This document shows positions 6,151 through 11,525 of a stretch of 27,871 nt of DNA, in pieces. This stretch comes from a virus. The stretch spans positions 1-27,871 of IMG/VR virus record IMGVR_UViG_3300029787_000233. One strand, 5' to 3'. Positions within the stretch are counted from its first letter, which is position 1. The number at the start of each line of letters is the position of its first letter. The notes below the pieces were generated by a model. It was not told where the DNA came from, ran no database searches, and saw only the letters and a program-made list of their open reading frames with translations. The translations under genes and the position numbers were made by a program.

Positions 6151-6182
6151 TGTTCTTCCTTTCGTTGGTTAGTTAAAACAAT

Positions 6183-6211
6183 AGTATAGCATATTGCTAT
6201 ACTATTGTCAA
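6183..6211 (-). promoter_or_regulatory. Sigma-70 promoter with operator (for MGYTHYW gene)
   Basis: TTGACA, 17 bases, TATACT. The operator variant TAGCATATTGCTA lies at 6187-6199 within a longer palindrome, 6183-6203. The promoter begins five bases beyond the stop of the previous gene. Confidence 0.88.
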
Positions 6212-6215
6212 GTGT

Positions 6216-6446
6216 TTATTTTTGGTAACCTCGTTTTTGTTTTACTGCATAAATCCAATCATTGACAGCCTGACAAAGTTTCCATTCAGCTTCACACCTT
6301 TTTTTATTTTCTTTCAAATGTGGATCACAATCAGTTACAGAATTAAAACTAATATGTGACAATTCATCAGTAATAATCGTTTCTCTATCCGCTATGCCTG
6401 TACTAATCATATCTAACATTTTTCTAGTTAATACTACTCTACTCAT
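6216..6446 (-). CDS. Hypothetical protein, 76 aa
   Basis: A 76-residue soluble protein (MSRVVLTRKMLDMISTGIAD at the start) with three cysteines (DCDPH, KKRCE, KLCQA) and a helical, charged C-terminus. Not recognised. GAGGT ribosome site and own perfect promoter at 6478-6506. It is packed tightly against the next promoter downstream. Confidence 0.78.
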   Translation of the reverse strand: MSRVVLTRKMLDMISTGIADRETIITDELSHISFNSVTDCDPHLKENKKRCEAEWKLCQAVNDWIYAVKQKRGYQK

Positions 6447-6477
6447 AATCTTACCTCGTTGGTTAAATTAAAAACCT

Positions 6478-6506
6478 ATTATAGCATAATGCTAGTACTT
6501 TGTCAA
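6478..6506 (-). promoter_or_regulatory. Consensus sigma-70 promoter with operator (for 76-aa gene)
   Basis: TTGACA, 17 bases, TATAAT. Operator TAGCATAATGCTA at 6482-6494, the same sequence and the same position relative to the -10 box as in the two promoters at 5224 and 5565. Confidence 0.92.
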
Positions 6507-6563
6507 CAACTAATTTAATTTATTTTTTCTTTCACTAGCTGGTGAAATGTTTCGTTTTGGTTG

Positions 6564-6597
6564 AGAGCCAGAGTCTCGATTTTGAGACTCTGGCTCT
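6564..6597. repeat. Hairpin, 14-bp stem, downstream of 101-aa gene
   Basis: AGAGCCAGAGTCTC, loop GATTTT, GAGACTCTGGCTCT. It starts 11 bases beyond the stop of the leftward gene. There is no T-run on either side, so termination without a U-tract, RNA protection or a palindromic element are all possible. Confidence 0.8.
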
Positions 6598-6607
6598 AGT
6601 TATTATT

Positions 6608-6913
6608 TTAGTCTTGATATTTAGGGTCTGTCTCCATGTAGTTGCTGTGTGCATCTCCACCAAGAGCATTAAACCTATCTACCAACTCATTGTTGAGTTT
6701 CTTAAACGCATCGATATATTTCTTAGTTAAACCGATTTCGTATCCGTTTGCCTTAGCGTCTTCGATACGAGCTAGCTCAATCTTCGCAACTTCCATCATT
6801 CGAGTAAGTGCCCACTCTTTAGGTGTTCCTTCTTCTGATGGGTTGAAACGCTCCCACTCTATCAACTCAACTAGTTGTGTAGTGTAGGTGTTTGTTTTAT
6901 ATTCTTTATCCAT
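6608..6913 (-). CDS. Hypothetical protein, 101 aa
   Basis: I chose the ATG at 6913 (MDKEYKTNTYTTQLVEL) because GAGGAGA lies 6-8 bases upstream; the frame is open 15 codons further, but that would cross the likely transcription start. The protein is helical and charged, with a central segment (WALTRMMEVAKIELARIEDA, about residues 34-53) suited to helix packing. Not recognised. It is monocistronic, with its own promoter and a 14-bp hairpin after it. Confidence 0.8.
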   Translation of the reverse strand: MDKEYKTNTYTTQLVELIEWERFNPSEEGTPKEWALTRMMEVAKIELARIEDAKANGYEIGLTKKYIDAFKKLNNELVDRFNALGGDAHSNYMETDPKYQD

Positions 6914-6948
6914 AATTATTCTCCTCGTATTATTTTTATTAATAGCAT

Positions 6949-6977
6949 TGTATACCATAGTCTAGTACAAATGTAAA
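6949..6977 (-). promoter_or_regulatory. Sigma-70 promoter (for 101-aa gene)
   Basis: TTTACA, 17 bases, TATACA. Only one operator half-site (TAGCATTG) is recognisable, and it lies at or downstream of the -10 box, so this copy may escape or weaken control. Confidence 0.7.
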
Positions 6978-7020
6978 GAACTATTTTCACTGCCTGTGGA
7001 TAAGTTTCGTTAGCTAGTGA

Positions 7021-7095
7021 ACGAGCGAGGCGAAGCCGAGCGAGTTGTGGCGAAGCCACAAGCGACAAGCGACAAGCGAGGGCGAAGCCCGAGCT
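7021..7095. repeat. Cluster of GAA-loop palindromes and CAAGCGA repeats
   Basis: Within the 323-base gap 6914-7236 lie GGC-GAA-GCC (7029-7037), TTGTGGC-GAA-GCCACAA (7045-7061), three ACAAGCG-type units (about 7058-7078) and GGGC-GAA-GCCC (7080-7090). The stretch 7054-7074 recurs exactly near 10487-10507. No credible gene was found here; the rest of the gap holds the promoter of the 101-aa gene and one further promoter-like site. Confidence 0.85.
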
Positions 7096-7145
7096 TCGTT
7101 GGATAAGGAACAAGCTCATAATACCCCGCCCTCTTCCACCCTTAT

Positions 7146-7174
7146 ACCCTATCATACTTTGCGAACTTTGTCAA
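7146..7174 (-). promoter_or_regulatory. Promoter-like site without a clear gene
   Basis: A perfect TTGACA is followed after 17 bases by the poor -10 box TAGGGT. A leftward transcript would run through the repeat cluster 7021-7095. It may be a decayed cassette promoter or a source of noncoding RNA. Confidence 0.35.
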
Positions 7175-7236
7175 GCATTTTCTAGCATATAAATGTGGAT
7201 AAGTTTCGTTATCTGCTGGACGTTGGTCTACGGAAA

Positions 7237-7629
7237 TTAGTCGCTTGTCGCTGAAAGCGACAAGCGACTGAGGGTCTTCACTATCTGCTGAAAGCCTTCG
7301 GCTAACGGACTATGATCGTCGAGGGTGGGTCGAGGTTCACTAGCTAGTGAACTATGAAAAAGTTTTGGCGGTGAGAGGTCGACGGTCGAAATCATAATAA
7401 ATTTCAACCCGTGATTTACCTTGTGAAAAGCAATTTGGTGAGGTGAAAAAAATACAGTTTTGTTATCTCTTGTTATTTTTAATTCTACTGTAAAAAAATG
7501 ACCTCCCGCTACACTGCCTATCAAGTCGGGCATACCTCTACTGATAGAATTTTCTAATCTATTCCAACGAATTTTAGGTGTGTTGGTTTTCACCATCTGC
7601 CATAATTTAGTTTCTGTTTTGGCTTTCAT
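7237..7629 (-). CDS. VRR-NUC/PD-(D/E)XK nuclease, Holliday-junction-resolvase-like
   Basis: A 130-residue protein. Residues 31-82 carry the nuclease core: SRGMPDLIG (catalytic D35), then VELK (E49 and K51), then FSPHQIAFH (Q65). This fits VRR-NUC-type phage nucleases thought to cut branched DNA. The natural domain seems to end near residue 85. The last 40 residues or so are encoded by repeat DNA: an 18-bp palindrome (7335-7352), an AGCC-TTC-GGCT hairpin (7293-7303) and a 14-bp-stem element (7239-7269) that supplies the final ten codons. Thus palindromic insertions appear to have replaced or extended the C-terminus. No strong ribosome site is seen at the ATG. Confidence 0.85.
   Translation of the reverse strand: MKAKTETKLWQMVKTNTPKIRWNRLENSISRGMPDLIGSVAGGHFFTVELKITRDNKTVFFSPHQIAFHKVNHGLKFIMISTVDLSPPKLFHSSLASEPRPTLDDHSPLAEGFQQIVKTLSRLSLSATSD
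7239..7269. repeat. GAA-loop palindromic element inside the nuclease CDS
   Basis: AGTCGCTTGTCGCT, loop GAA, AGCGACAAGCGACT: a perfect 14-bp stem built from the CAAGCGA unit. It encodes residues about 120-129 of the nuclease, and the stop codon follows at once. Confidence 0.88.
7335..7352. repeat. 18-bp perfect palindrome inside the nuclease CDS
   Basis: GTTCACTAGCTAGTGAAC has no central spacer. A close relative (TTAGCTAGTGAACGAG) begins the repeat cluster near 7010-7025. Confidence 0.85.
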
Positions 7630-7656
7630 TTTTCACGATAACAACTTTCGCTGTGG

Positions 7657-7736
7657 CGATTGTACTCTTATGCCTCTTGCATTCACCGAGACTAGGTGGC
7701 AGGTGGCGACCCTGTCGCTTTCTAAAAGTACAATCG
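7657..7736 (-). other. Structured noncoding leader upstream of the nuclease
   Basis: The gap 7630-8043 holds a 10-bp inverted repeat (CGATTGTACT 7657-7666 with AGTACAATCG 7727-7736), a crossing 6-bp pair (TATGCC 7669-7674 with GGCATA 7736-7741) and a small GCGAC-AGG-GTCGC hairpin between them (minus-strand sense). The pairs cannot all form in one nested fold, so alternative structures or a pseudoknot are possible. It is transcribed from the promoter at 8026-8054, giving a leader of about 390 bases for the nuclease gene. Confidence 0.4.
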
Positions 7737-7883
7737 GCATAGCGATTGTTTAGTGGCGATAACTTGGTACGCAAATGTTTGAGTTATCATTAAGAGTATT
7801 GAACTAGTATTCACCACTACTCACCACTTGTTTACGCCTTTCATTGTCTACTGGTCTCCTTATTTTAAGTGTCTTACGCGACA

Positions 7884-8003
7884 CTACTCGAGGGCGGTTT
7901 TATCCCTTTTCACAGTAGGTCGAGAGAGCATGCTGAGCGGAAAGCTATTCATGTATAACCGCCTTCTGTACATTCGCATTCGATTACTCTCTCTATTAGT
8001 CAT
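7884..8003 (-). CDS. Possible leader peptide, 39 aa, Arg-rich
   Basis: The first ORF after the strong promoter at 8026-8054. It begins MTNRESNRMRMYRRRLYM and ends at a TAG. There is no good ribosome site (TTAAGTACATA before the ATG) and no recognised family. It could be a chance ORF in a structured leader. Confidence 0.2.
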   Translation of the reverse strand: MTNRESNRMRMYRRRLYMNSFPLSMLSRPTVKRDKTALE

Positions 8004-8025
8004 TATGTACTTAACCAATATTTAT

Positions 8026-8054
8026 ATTATAGCACAATGCTACTTACTTGTCAA
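8026..8054 (-). promoter_or_regulatory. Consensus sigma-70 promoter with operator, inside a gene end
   Basis: TTGACA, 17 bases, TATAAT. Operator variant TAGCACAATGCTA at 8030-8042. The -35 box overlaps the last codons of the 64-aa gene (stop at 8044), so the promoter sits at the end of the micro-operon and drives the region leading to the nuclease. Confidence 0.9.
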
Positions 8055-8238
8055 CATTTAAATTAATAAATAATTTCTCAAATATCGGTTGTCCTTGTTC
8101 TTCAGTATACTCGGGTTCTTTATATTGTCGGTGTTCTCTATTAGTCCAACGAAGCCATTTAGCAAAATTCCAATCGTAGCTTTGAGTTTCGTCGTACTCA
8201 AAAACAAGGTCTTGTCCGCTATCTACTGTATCAGTCAT
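8044..8238 (-). CDS. Small acidic hypothetical protein, 64 aa
   Basis: MTDTVDSGQDLVFEYDE at the start, acidic throughout and rich in W and Y (YDWNFAKWLRWTNREHRQY, about residues 21-39). GGGAGGT ribosome site; its ATG overlaps the stop of the gene before (TAATG). It is the last gene of the micro-operon 9577-8044. Not recognised. Confidence 0.78.
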   Translation of the reverse strand: MTDTVDSGQDLVFEYDETQSYDWNFAKWLRWTNREHRQYKEPEYTEEQGQPIFEKLFINLNVDK

Positions 8239-8423
8239 TACACTACCTCCCGAAACACCGAGTTCTTGAAGTATATTATACCATCCACATCATCTATCCT
8301 AGCTATGGGGTTTAGTTTCTGTTCTTCATCAGATAGTGTGCCTAACCTACACCAGTTGGTGTGTCTATATTTTCGTTTACATCTTTTATCTATAATATCT
8401 TTGTGTATATCAACTACAATCAT
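8238..8423 (-). CDS. Small hypothetical protein, 61 aa
   Basis: A 61-residue protein starting MIVVDIHKDIIDKRCKRKY, with two cysteines and a mixed charge pattern. The start has GGAGG six bases upstream, inside the previous gene, which it overlaps by 14 bases. TAATG junction with the next gene. Not recognised; the position in a tightly coupled operon supports it as real. Confidence 0.75.
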   Translation of the reverse strand: MIVVDIHKDIIDKRCKRKYRHTNWCRLGTLSDEEQKLNPIARIDDVDGIIYFKNSVFREVV

Positions 8424-8553
8424 CTTCTACCTCCTCAATATCTATGTCATGTTTATCTAAATCATAGTACATAATTGTTCCGTCTCTTGCGTCGTCTTCA
8501 TCATCTGCTTCAATGATAAATTCATTGTGAATTGTTATTTTAAATTTTGGCAT
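8410..8553 (-). CDS. Small acidic protein, 47 aa
   Basis: Starts MPKFKITIHNEFIIEADDED and ends with an acidic tail (IEEVEDDCS). The beta-strand-like N-terminus followed by an acidic EADDEDDA segment is a pattern common in tiny phage proteins (K-I-T-I...I-E-A-D-D/S-E-D-E-A). ATG overlaps the upstream stop (TAATG), and the 3' end overlaps the next gene by 14 bases, supplying its ribosome site. Confidence 0.72.
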   Translation of the reverse strand: MPKFKITIHNEFIIEADDEDDARDGTIMYYDLDKHDIDIEEVEDDCS

Positions 8554-8741
8554 TATTCTACTACTCCCCTATCTAGTATAGCTTTTACTTCATCAGCAGT
8601 ATAAAACGGCACACAAGTTTTGTTATCTAATAGAATTTCTAGTCCTCGTGCTTGAGTTATTTCGTTATCTGCTATAGCTTTGATAATCACGTTCAGTTGA
8701 AACTCGCAACTATCAAAAAATCTACTATCTACTGTACTCAC
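8553..8741 (-). CDS. Small hypothetical protein, 62 aa, GTG start
   Basis: A 62-residue protein (MSTVDSRFFDSCEFQLNVII at the start). The GTG start at 8741 is supported by a TAGTG junction: it shares its G with the stop of the 27-aa membrane gene upstream. GCGGGA lies upstream. The sequence looks helical; residues 25-50 include a possible helix-turn-helix-like segment (NEITQARGLEILL), but this is too weak for a call. Confidence 0.7.
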   Translation of the reverse strand: MSTVDSRFFDSCEFQLNVIIKAIADNEITQARGLEILLDNKTCVPFYTADEVKAILDRGVVE

Positions 8742-8824
8742 TACAGTCCCGCAATACTAGTAAACGTATACAGACAAATACAAACTGTAATCGCTATCAT
8801 CCATAAAACTAAAATGTTTTCCAT
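8741..8824 (-). CDS. 27-residue single-pass membrane peptide
   Basis: MENILVLWMIAITVCICLYT and seven more residues: nearly the whole peptide is one hydrophobic helix of about 18-20 residues. GAGGAAGAG ribosome site at the ATG. Its start overlaps the previous stop (TAATG) and its stop overlaps the next start (TAGTG), which is strong support that such a short ORF is translated. It might be a small membrane modulator; the function is unknown. Confidence 0.7.
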   Translation of the reverse strand: MENILVLWMIAITVCICLYTFTSIAGL

Positions 8825-8985
8825 TACTCTTCCTCGCTTTCTAAATGGTCTTGCCATGCTTTATGTATTTCTTTTTTTAAATAAATAATATCATTTTCAT
8901 CATTGCAAATATCTACTAATACGTTTGCAATCCATTTGCTATAATCTTCGTCTAAATAGTATTCTACCATTTCTTTGTTTATCAT
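8824..8985 (-). CDS. Small hypothetical protein, 53 aa
   Basis: MINKEMVEYYLDEDYSKWIA at the start and an acidic end (LESEEE), predicted mostly helical. It overlaps the upstream gene in an ATGA junction and the downstream one in a TAATG junction; AGCGAGGAAGA serves as ribosome site. Its tail resembles that of the gene before (SEEE), perhaps because both ends carry the next gene's ribosome site (GAGGAAGA encodes EE/EEE). Confidence 0.72.
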   Translation of the reverse strand: MINKEMVEYYLDEDYSKWIANVLVDICNDENDIIYLKKEIHKAWQDHLESEEE

Positions 8986-9191
8986 TCTTCCTCGCTTTCT
9001 TGTTTTTCTTCTGCTTCTAATCTAACGTAATCACTATCACCTTCAGTAGCTAGTGTAATTATTACATTCTCGTCGGTATCGACATAGTATTCGTGAGGTA
9101 GGTAAGTTAGTCCATTCCGTACCCCACGAAATATTACTTTGTTTTCAAACCATGCGTTATCTAACAAGTTTTTTAGTTGGTCTACTAACAT
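8982..9191 (-). CDS. Small acidic hypothetical protein, 69 aa
   Basis: MLVDQLKNLLDNAWFENKVI at the start, then an alternating beta-like segment (EYYVDTDENVIITLATEG, about residues 34-51) and an acidic tail. TAATG junction with the DUF3085-like gene upstream. Not recognised. Second gene of the micro-operon. Confidence 0.75.
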   Translation of the reverse strand: MLVDQLKNLLDNAWFENKVIFRGVRNGLTYLPHEYYVDTDENVIITLATEGDSDYVRLEAEEKQESEEE

Positions 9192-9577
9192 TATGCCACC
9201 ACCTTCAACTCAATAGTTTCAGCAGATATGGTAAGAGTAATATCACTACCATTAGCTACACTAGCTAACATAGATGAAGACATTTCCACAAACTCACCGA
9301 AGTCGTCGCCACTTACTAAATAACTATCTTCCCAAACATTTTCGTTAGTGCTAGGATCATAGCCCTCAGCATAAACAGTAAAACCTTCCGTGCTTGGAGT
9401 TTTACCCTTAGCTAGTGAAAAAGCATTCATTAAATAAATGCCGTCGTCTTTTACAAGATAGACACCTTTTTTAGAAGTCGTCTCGTTCGTATAAGGTAGC
9501 TTAAACTTTTTTGCTTTTAAAGTCTGTTGTGCTAACTTACGTAAGTTATCGTTGCTTTTAAATTTTAAAGTGTGCAT
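9191..9577 (-). CDS. DUF3085-like protein
   Basis: A 128-residue protein. The segments KKGVYLVKDDGIYLMNAF (about residues 36-53), VYAEGYDP (about 68-75) and SGDDFGEFVEM (about 88-98) match the pattern I remember for DUF3085, a family of plasmids, phages and alphaproteobacteria without known function. First gene of the leftward micro-operon, with an AGAAAGGA ribosome site and a near-consensus promoter at 9608-9636. Eight genes down to 8044 follow in near-continuous overlaps. Confidence 0.75.
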   Translation of the reverse strand: MHTLKFKSNDNLRKLAQQTLKAKKFKLPYTNETTSKKGVYLVKDDGIYLMNAFSLAKGKTPSTEGFTVYAEGYDPSTNENVWEDSYLVSGDDFGEFVEMSSSMLASVANGSDITLTISAETIELKVVA

Positions 9578-9607
9578 TGTTATTCCTTTCTATTTAATTA
9601 AGTTCTA

Positions 9608-9636
9608 ATTATAGCATTTATTAGCATACTGGTCAA
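9608..9636 (-). promoter_or_regulatory. Sigma-70 promoter for the eight-gene micro-operon
   Basis: TTGACC, 17 bases, TATAAT. Two TAGCAT half-sites (from 9612 and 9622 on the plus strand) are direct repeats here rather than a palindrome, so the operator is an altered form. Confidence 0.85.
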
Positions 9637-9680
9637 ACTAGATGTAGTAGGTCGGTTAAAATAAATCACTAAATGTAGTT

Positions 9681-9848
9681 TTATGGGTAATACACCATAA
9701 CTAGTTCATCATCTGCCATAGCTTTTTCTAAATATATTACTGCACTACGAACGTTTTTGCTGACGTCTTTCTCAGGATGTTTATTAACAAAATTACGTAG
9801 TATATTTATTGCCTCTGTTAATTGGTCTTCTGTTATGTAGTCTGCCAT
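9681..9848 (-). CDS. Small hypothetical protein, 55 aa
   Basis: MADYITEDQLTEAINILRNF at the start and AMADDELVMVYYP at the end. It is helical and reads like a small adaptor, not recognised. AGAAAGAGA ribosome site. It follows the 102-aa gene by about 106 bases with a small hairpin in between (9876-9894), and is probably co-transcribed from 10301-10329. Confidence 0.72.
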   Translation of the reverse strand: MADYITEDQLTEAINILRNFVNKHPEKDVSKNVRSAVIYLEKAMADDELVMVYYP

Positions 9849-9875
9849 AATTATCTCTTTCTGTTTTACTCATAA

Positions 9876-9894
9876 CACCCCAATTTAGGGGGTG
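9876..9894. repeat. Small hairpin, 6-bp stem
   Basis: CACCCC, loop of seven bases, GGGGTG. It lies between two leftward genes with no clear T-run. Confidence 0.5.
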
Positions 9895-9954
9895 CTATGG
9901 GTAGGCTTACTTTCTTTTCGTTAATCCTCGTGCTTCCTACGAAGACTTTTTTCT

Positions 9955-10263
9955 TTATTTGTCTTCTTCTTCTTGTATGGTCTCTGCTATATGGAAAAAC
10001 AAATCCAAAGCAGGAGATTCTTCCCTCCATTCGTCAGGCTTTTGTTCTGGTGTTTTTTCTTCCTCATCTATTTCTTTTATCCAATCATTATTATCTACTT
10101 GAACAACACGATATTCTGCCTGTTCGTAGGCTTCATCCATTTTTTTATCCAACCTGTCCTTCAATTGCTTTAAACAATATTCTTTAGTACCTTTTTTATC
10201 TTTACCAGTTGCCCAAGCCTTTACAAGTCCACTGGAGGTTTTTGCTACAAATGTATATTTCAT
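9955..10263 (-). CDS. Hypothetical protein, 102 aa
   Basis: A 102-residue protein. The N-terminal part (MKYTFVAKTSSGLVKAWATG) looks like beta strands, followed by a charged helix (residues about 28-52) and a long acidic tail (EEEKTPEQKPDEWREE). Not recognised. Strong GAGGAGA ribosome site and own promoter at 10301-10329. The high charge of the tail suggests a flexible region. Confidence 0.78.
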   Translation of the reverse strand: MKYTFVAKTSSGLVKAWATGKDKKGTKEYCLKQLKDRLDKKMDEAYEQAEYRVVQVDNNDWIKEIDEEEKTPEQKPDEWREESPALDLFFHIAETIQEEEDK

Positions 10264-10300
10264 AATTTAGTCTCCTCGTTATTAGTTAATTACTGTATTT

Positions 10301-10402
10301 ATTAGATATGAATTTTTAACGAATGTCAATAGCATTATGCTATTTATTTTATTATTATGCTATTTAATTTACATTGACATCATTTACCACATATAGTAGG
10401 TT
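10301..10402. promoter_or_regulatory. Divergent regulatory region with operator
   Basis: Leftward promoter TTGACA (10324-10329), 17 bases, TCTAAT (10301-10306). The operator TAGCATTATGCTA (10330-10342) lies just upstream of the -35 box, with another half-site near 10357. On the plus strand TTGACA (10374-10379), 17 bases, TAGGTT (10397-10402) is a weaker candidate for the small terminase gene. Here the operator is between the two promoters rather than over a -10 box. Confidence 0.7.
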
Positions 10403-10499
10403 GCTAGTTATGACACACAAGACAGTTTTTTCCCCTTACACTAGCTTACGAAATAAAATTTCAGCAGAATTATTTTTGTTGATGGGAAGCCACAAGCGA

Positions 10500-10537
10500 C
10501 AAGCGAAAGGGACAAGCGCAAGCGAAAGGGACAAGCG
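10500..10537. repeat. Two perfect 19-bp tandem repeats next to terS
   Basis: The unit CAAGCGAAAGGGACAAGCG occurs twice without interruption and ends four bases before the AAGGAGG ribosome site region of terS. It is related to the CAAGCGA repeats elsewhere. Confidence 0.9.
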
Positions 10538-10552
10538 AAACAAGGAGGACTA

Positions 10553-11044
10553 ATGGGCGTACCAAGCAGACTTACAGAAAAACAAATTATATTCATACAA
10601 GAACTTGTTTACAATGAAGGTGAAATTACGGCGACAGAGGCTGCAATTAAAGCAGGCTATCCCGAAGCTAGTGCTAGATCTAAAGCCTCAATGTTGCAAA
10701 ACCCTAAGTATTACCCGTTGGTTGCTGAACGTATCAAACAGGAACGCCAAGAACTACAAAAGAAATATCAGATCACGGCTGACAAACATTTTAAAAAATT
10801 ACAAGAGATACGAGACCGTGCTTTAGAGAACGGTTCTTATTCTGCCGCCGTCAACGCAGAAGTAGCAAGAGGCAAGGCAGGTGGTTTATACATTGACCAA
10901 AAGATTATTAAACACGGTAAGTTGGATCAATTGACTGACCAAGAAGTAGATGAAAAAATCGCTGACTTGATGCGTGAAATGAAGATTATTGACGTACAAG
11001 CAGAAGAGATACCAATACCAAAAGACAAAAAGAAAATTAATTAA
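10553..11044 (+). CDS. terS: Terminase small subunit
   Basis: A 163-residue DNA-recognition subunit of the packaging motor (Terminase_2-like). The N-terminal helix-turn-helix region spans about residues 7-60 (LTEKQIIFIQELVYNEG, then TEAAIKAGYPEASA, then ASMLQNPKYYPLVAERI), followed by coiled-coil (about 60-105) and a charged C-terminus that would contact the large subunit. Excellent AAGGAGG ribosome site. It is rightward, about 7 kb from terL and on the opposite strand, so the two subunits are transcribed separately. Its stop overlaps the stop of the convergent gene by four bases. Confidence 0.93.
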   Translation: MGVPSRLTEKQIIFIQELVYNEGEITATEAAIKAGYPEASARSKASMLQNPKYYPLVAERIKQERQELQKKYQITADKHFKKLQEIRDRALENGSYSAAVNAEVARGKAGGLYIDQKIIKHGKLDQLTDQEVDEKIADLMREMKIIDVQAEEIPIPKDKKKIN

Positions 11045-11433
11045 GGTTTCTTAATATGTTTTTTCAAATAATCTAAAAACCAGTCGTTGTCTCTAAACAC
11101 ACCCATCAAATAATTTGTGATTTGATTAACCACTATTTCTTCGTTATCATCTTCTTTCAAGGCACCGTTGGCTTGGTTCAAGCCACTACCATACACGCAG
11201 GCATGCAACACTTCATGCAATAAAGTATTAGCTTTTTCTTGGCCACCTAGTGAGTTTTGAATCTGTATCACACCTTCTCTAGATTTGTACTGACCAAAAC
11301 AATCTGTCAATTCATCTAACTTAAAATCAGGAGCTATCCATTCAATATCAATATCTCGATACCCGACTTTAACTCCTGTAGGCTCGCCTTTTTCAGGTTC
11401 TACCACAGTTGGTTTTTTCTTTTTATTTATCAT
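11041..11433 (-). CDS. HExxH putative zinc metallopeptidase
   Basis: A 130-residue protein with HEVLH at 73-77 in LLHEVLHACVYGSG: the zinc-binding helix of gluzincin-type peptidases. The third ligand may be a glutamate of the NEEIVVNQ helix (E98 or E99), an arrangement I recall in small phage metallopeptidases. The Lys-rich N-terminus is probably flexible. The substrate is unknown; cleavage of a repressor (ImmA-like) or of a virion protein are both possible. AAAGGAGAG ribosome site. It is convergent with terS, and an AT-rich iteron-like region lies upstream. Confidence 0.8.
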   Translation of the reverse strand: MINKKKKPTVVEPEKGEPTGVKVGYRDIDIEWIAPDFKLDELTDCFGQYKSREGVIQIQNSLGGQEKANTLLHEVLHACVYGSGLNQANGALKEDDNEEIVVNQITNYLMGVFRDNDWFLDYLKKHIKKP

Positions 11434-11525
11434 AGCGTCTCTCCTTTATTTTAACATAATTTTCCTATAGGGAATATAGGGTATATACGAGAATTTAATT
11501 TCTCTAACTTTAGTTTTGCAAACGT

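Noticed and set aside
6916-7155. Leftward 66-79 residue ORF reading through the repeat cluster
   Set aside because: Its residues come almost wholly from the palindromic and CAAGCGA repeats, and it covers the promoter of the 101-aa gene. The open frame is a side effect of repeat composition.
7633-7740. 35-aa ORF (MPIVLLESDRVATCHLVSVN start) just before the nuclease
   Set aside because: No ribosome site and the DNA is better explained by the crossing inverted repeats; too short to support.
7896-7975. tRNA-like 7-bp end pairing (GGCGGTT with AACCGCC)
   Set aside because: No T-loop GGTTCRANNCC, no D-arm or anticodon arm could be placed. Only an inverted repeat remains.
7828-8061. Rightward 77-aa ORF
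   Set aside because: It lies opposite the leftward promoter at 8026-8054 and the leader; no ribosome site and no protein-like pattern.
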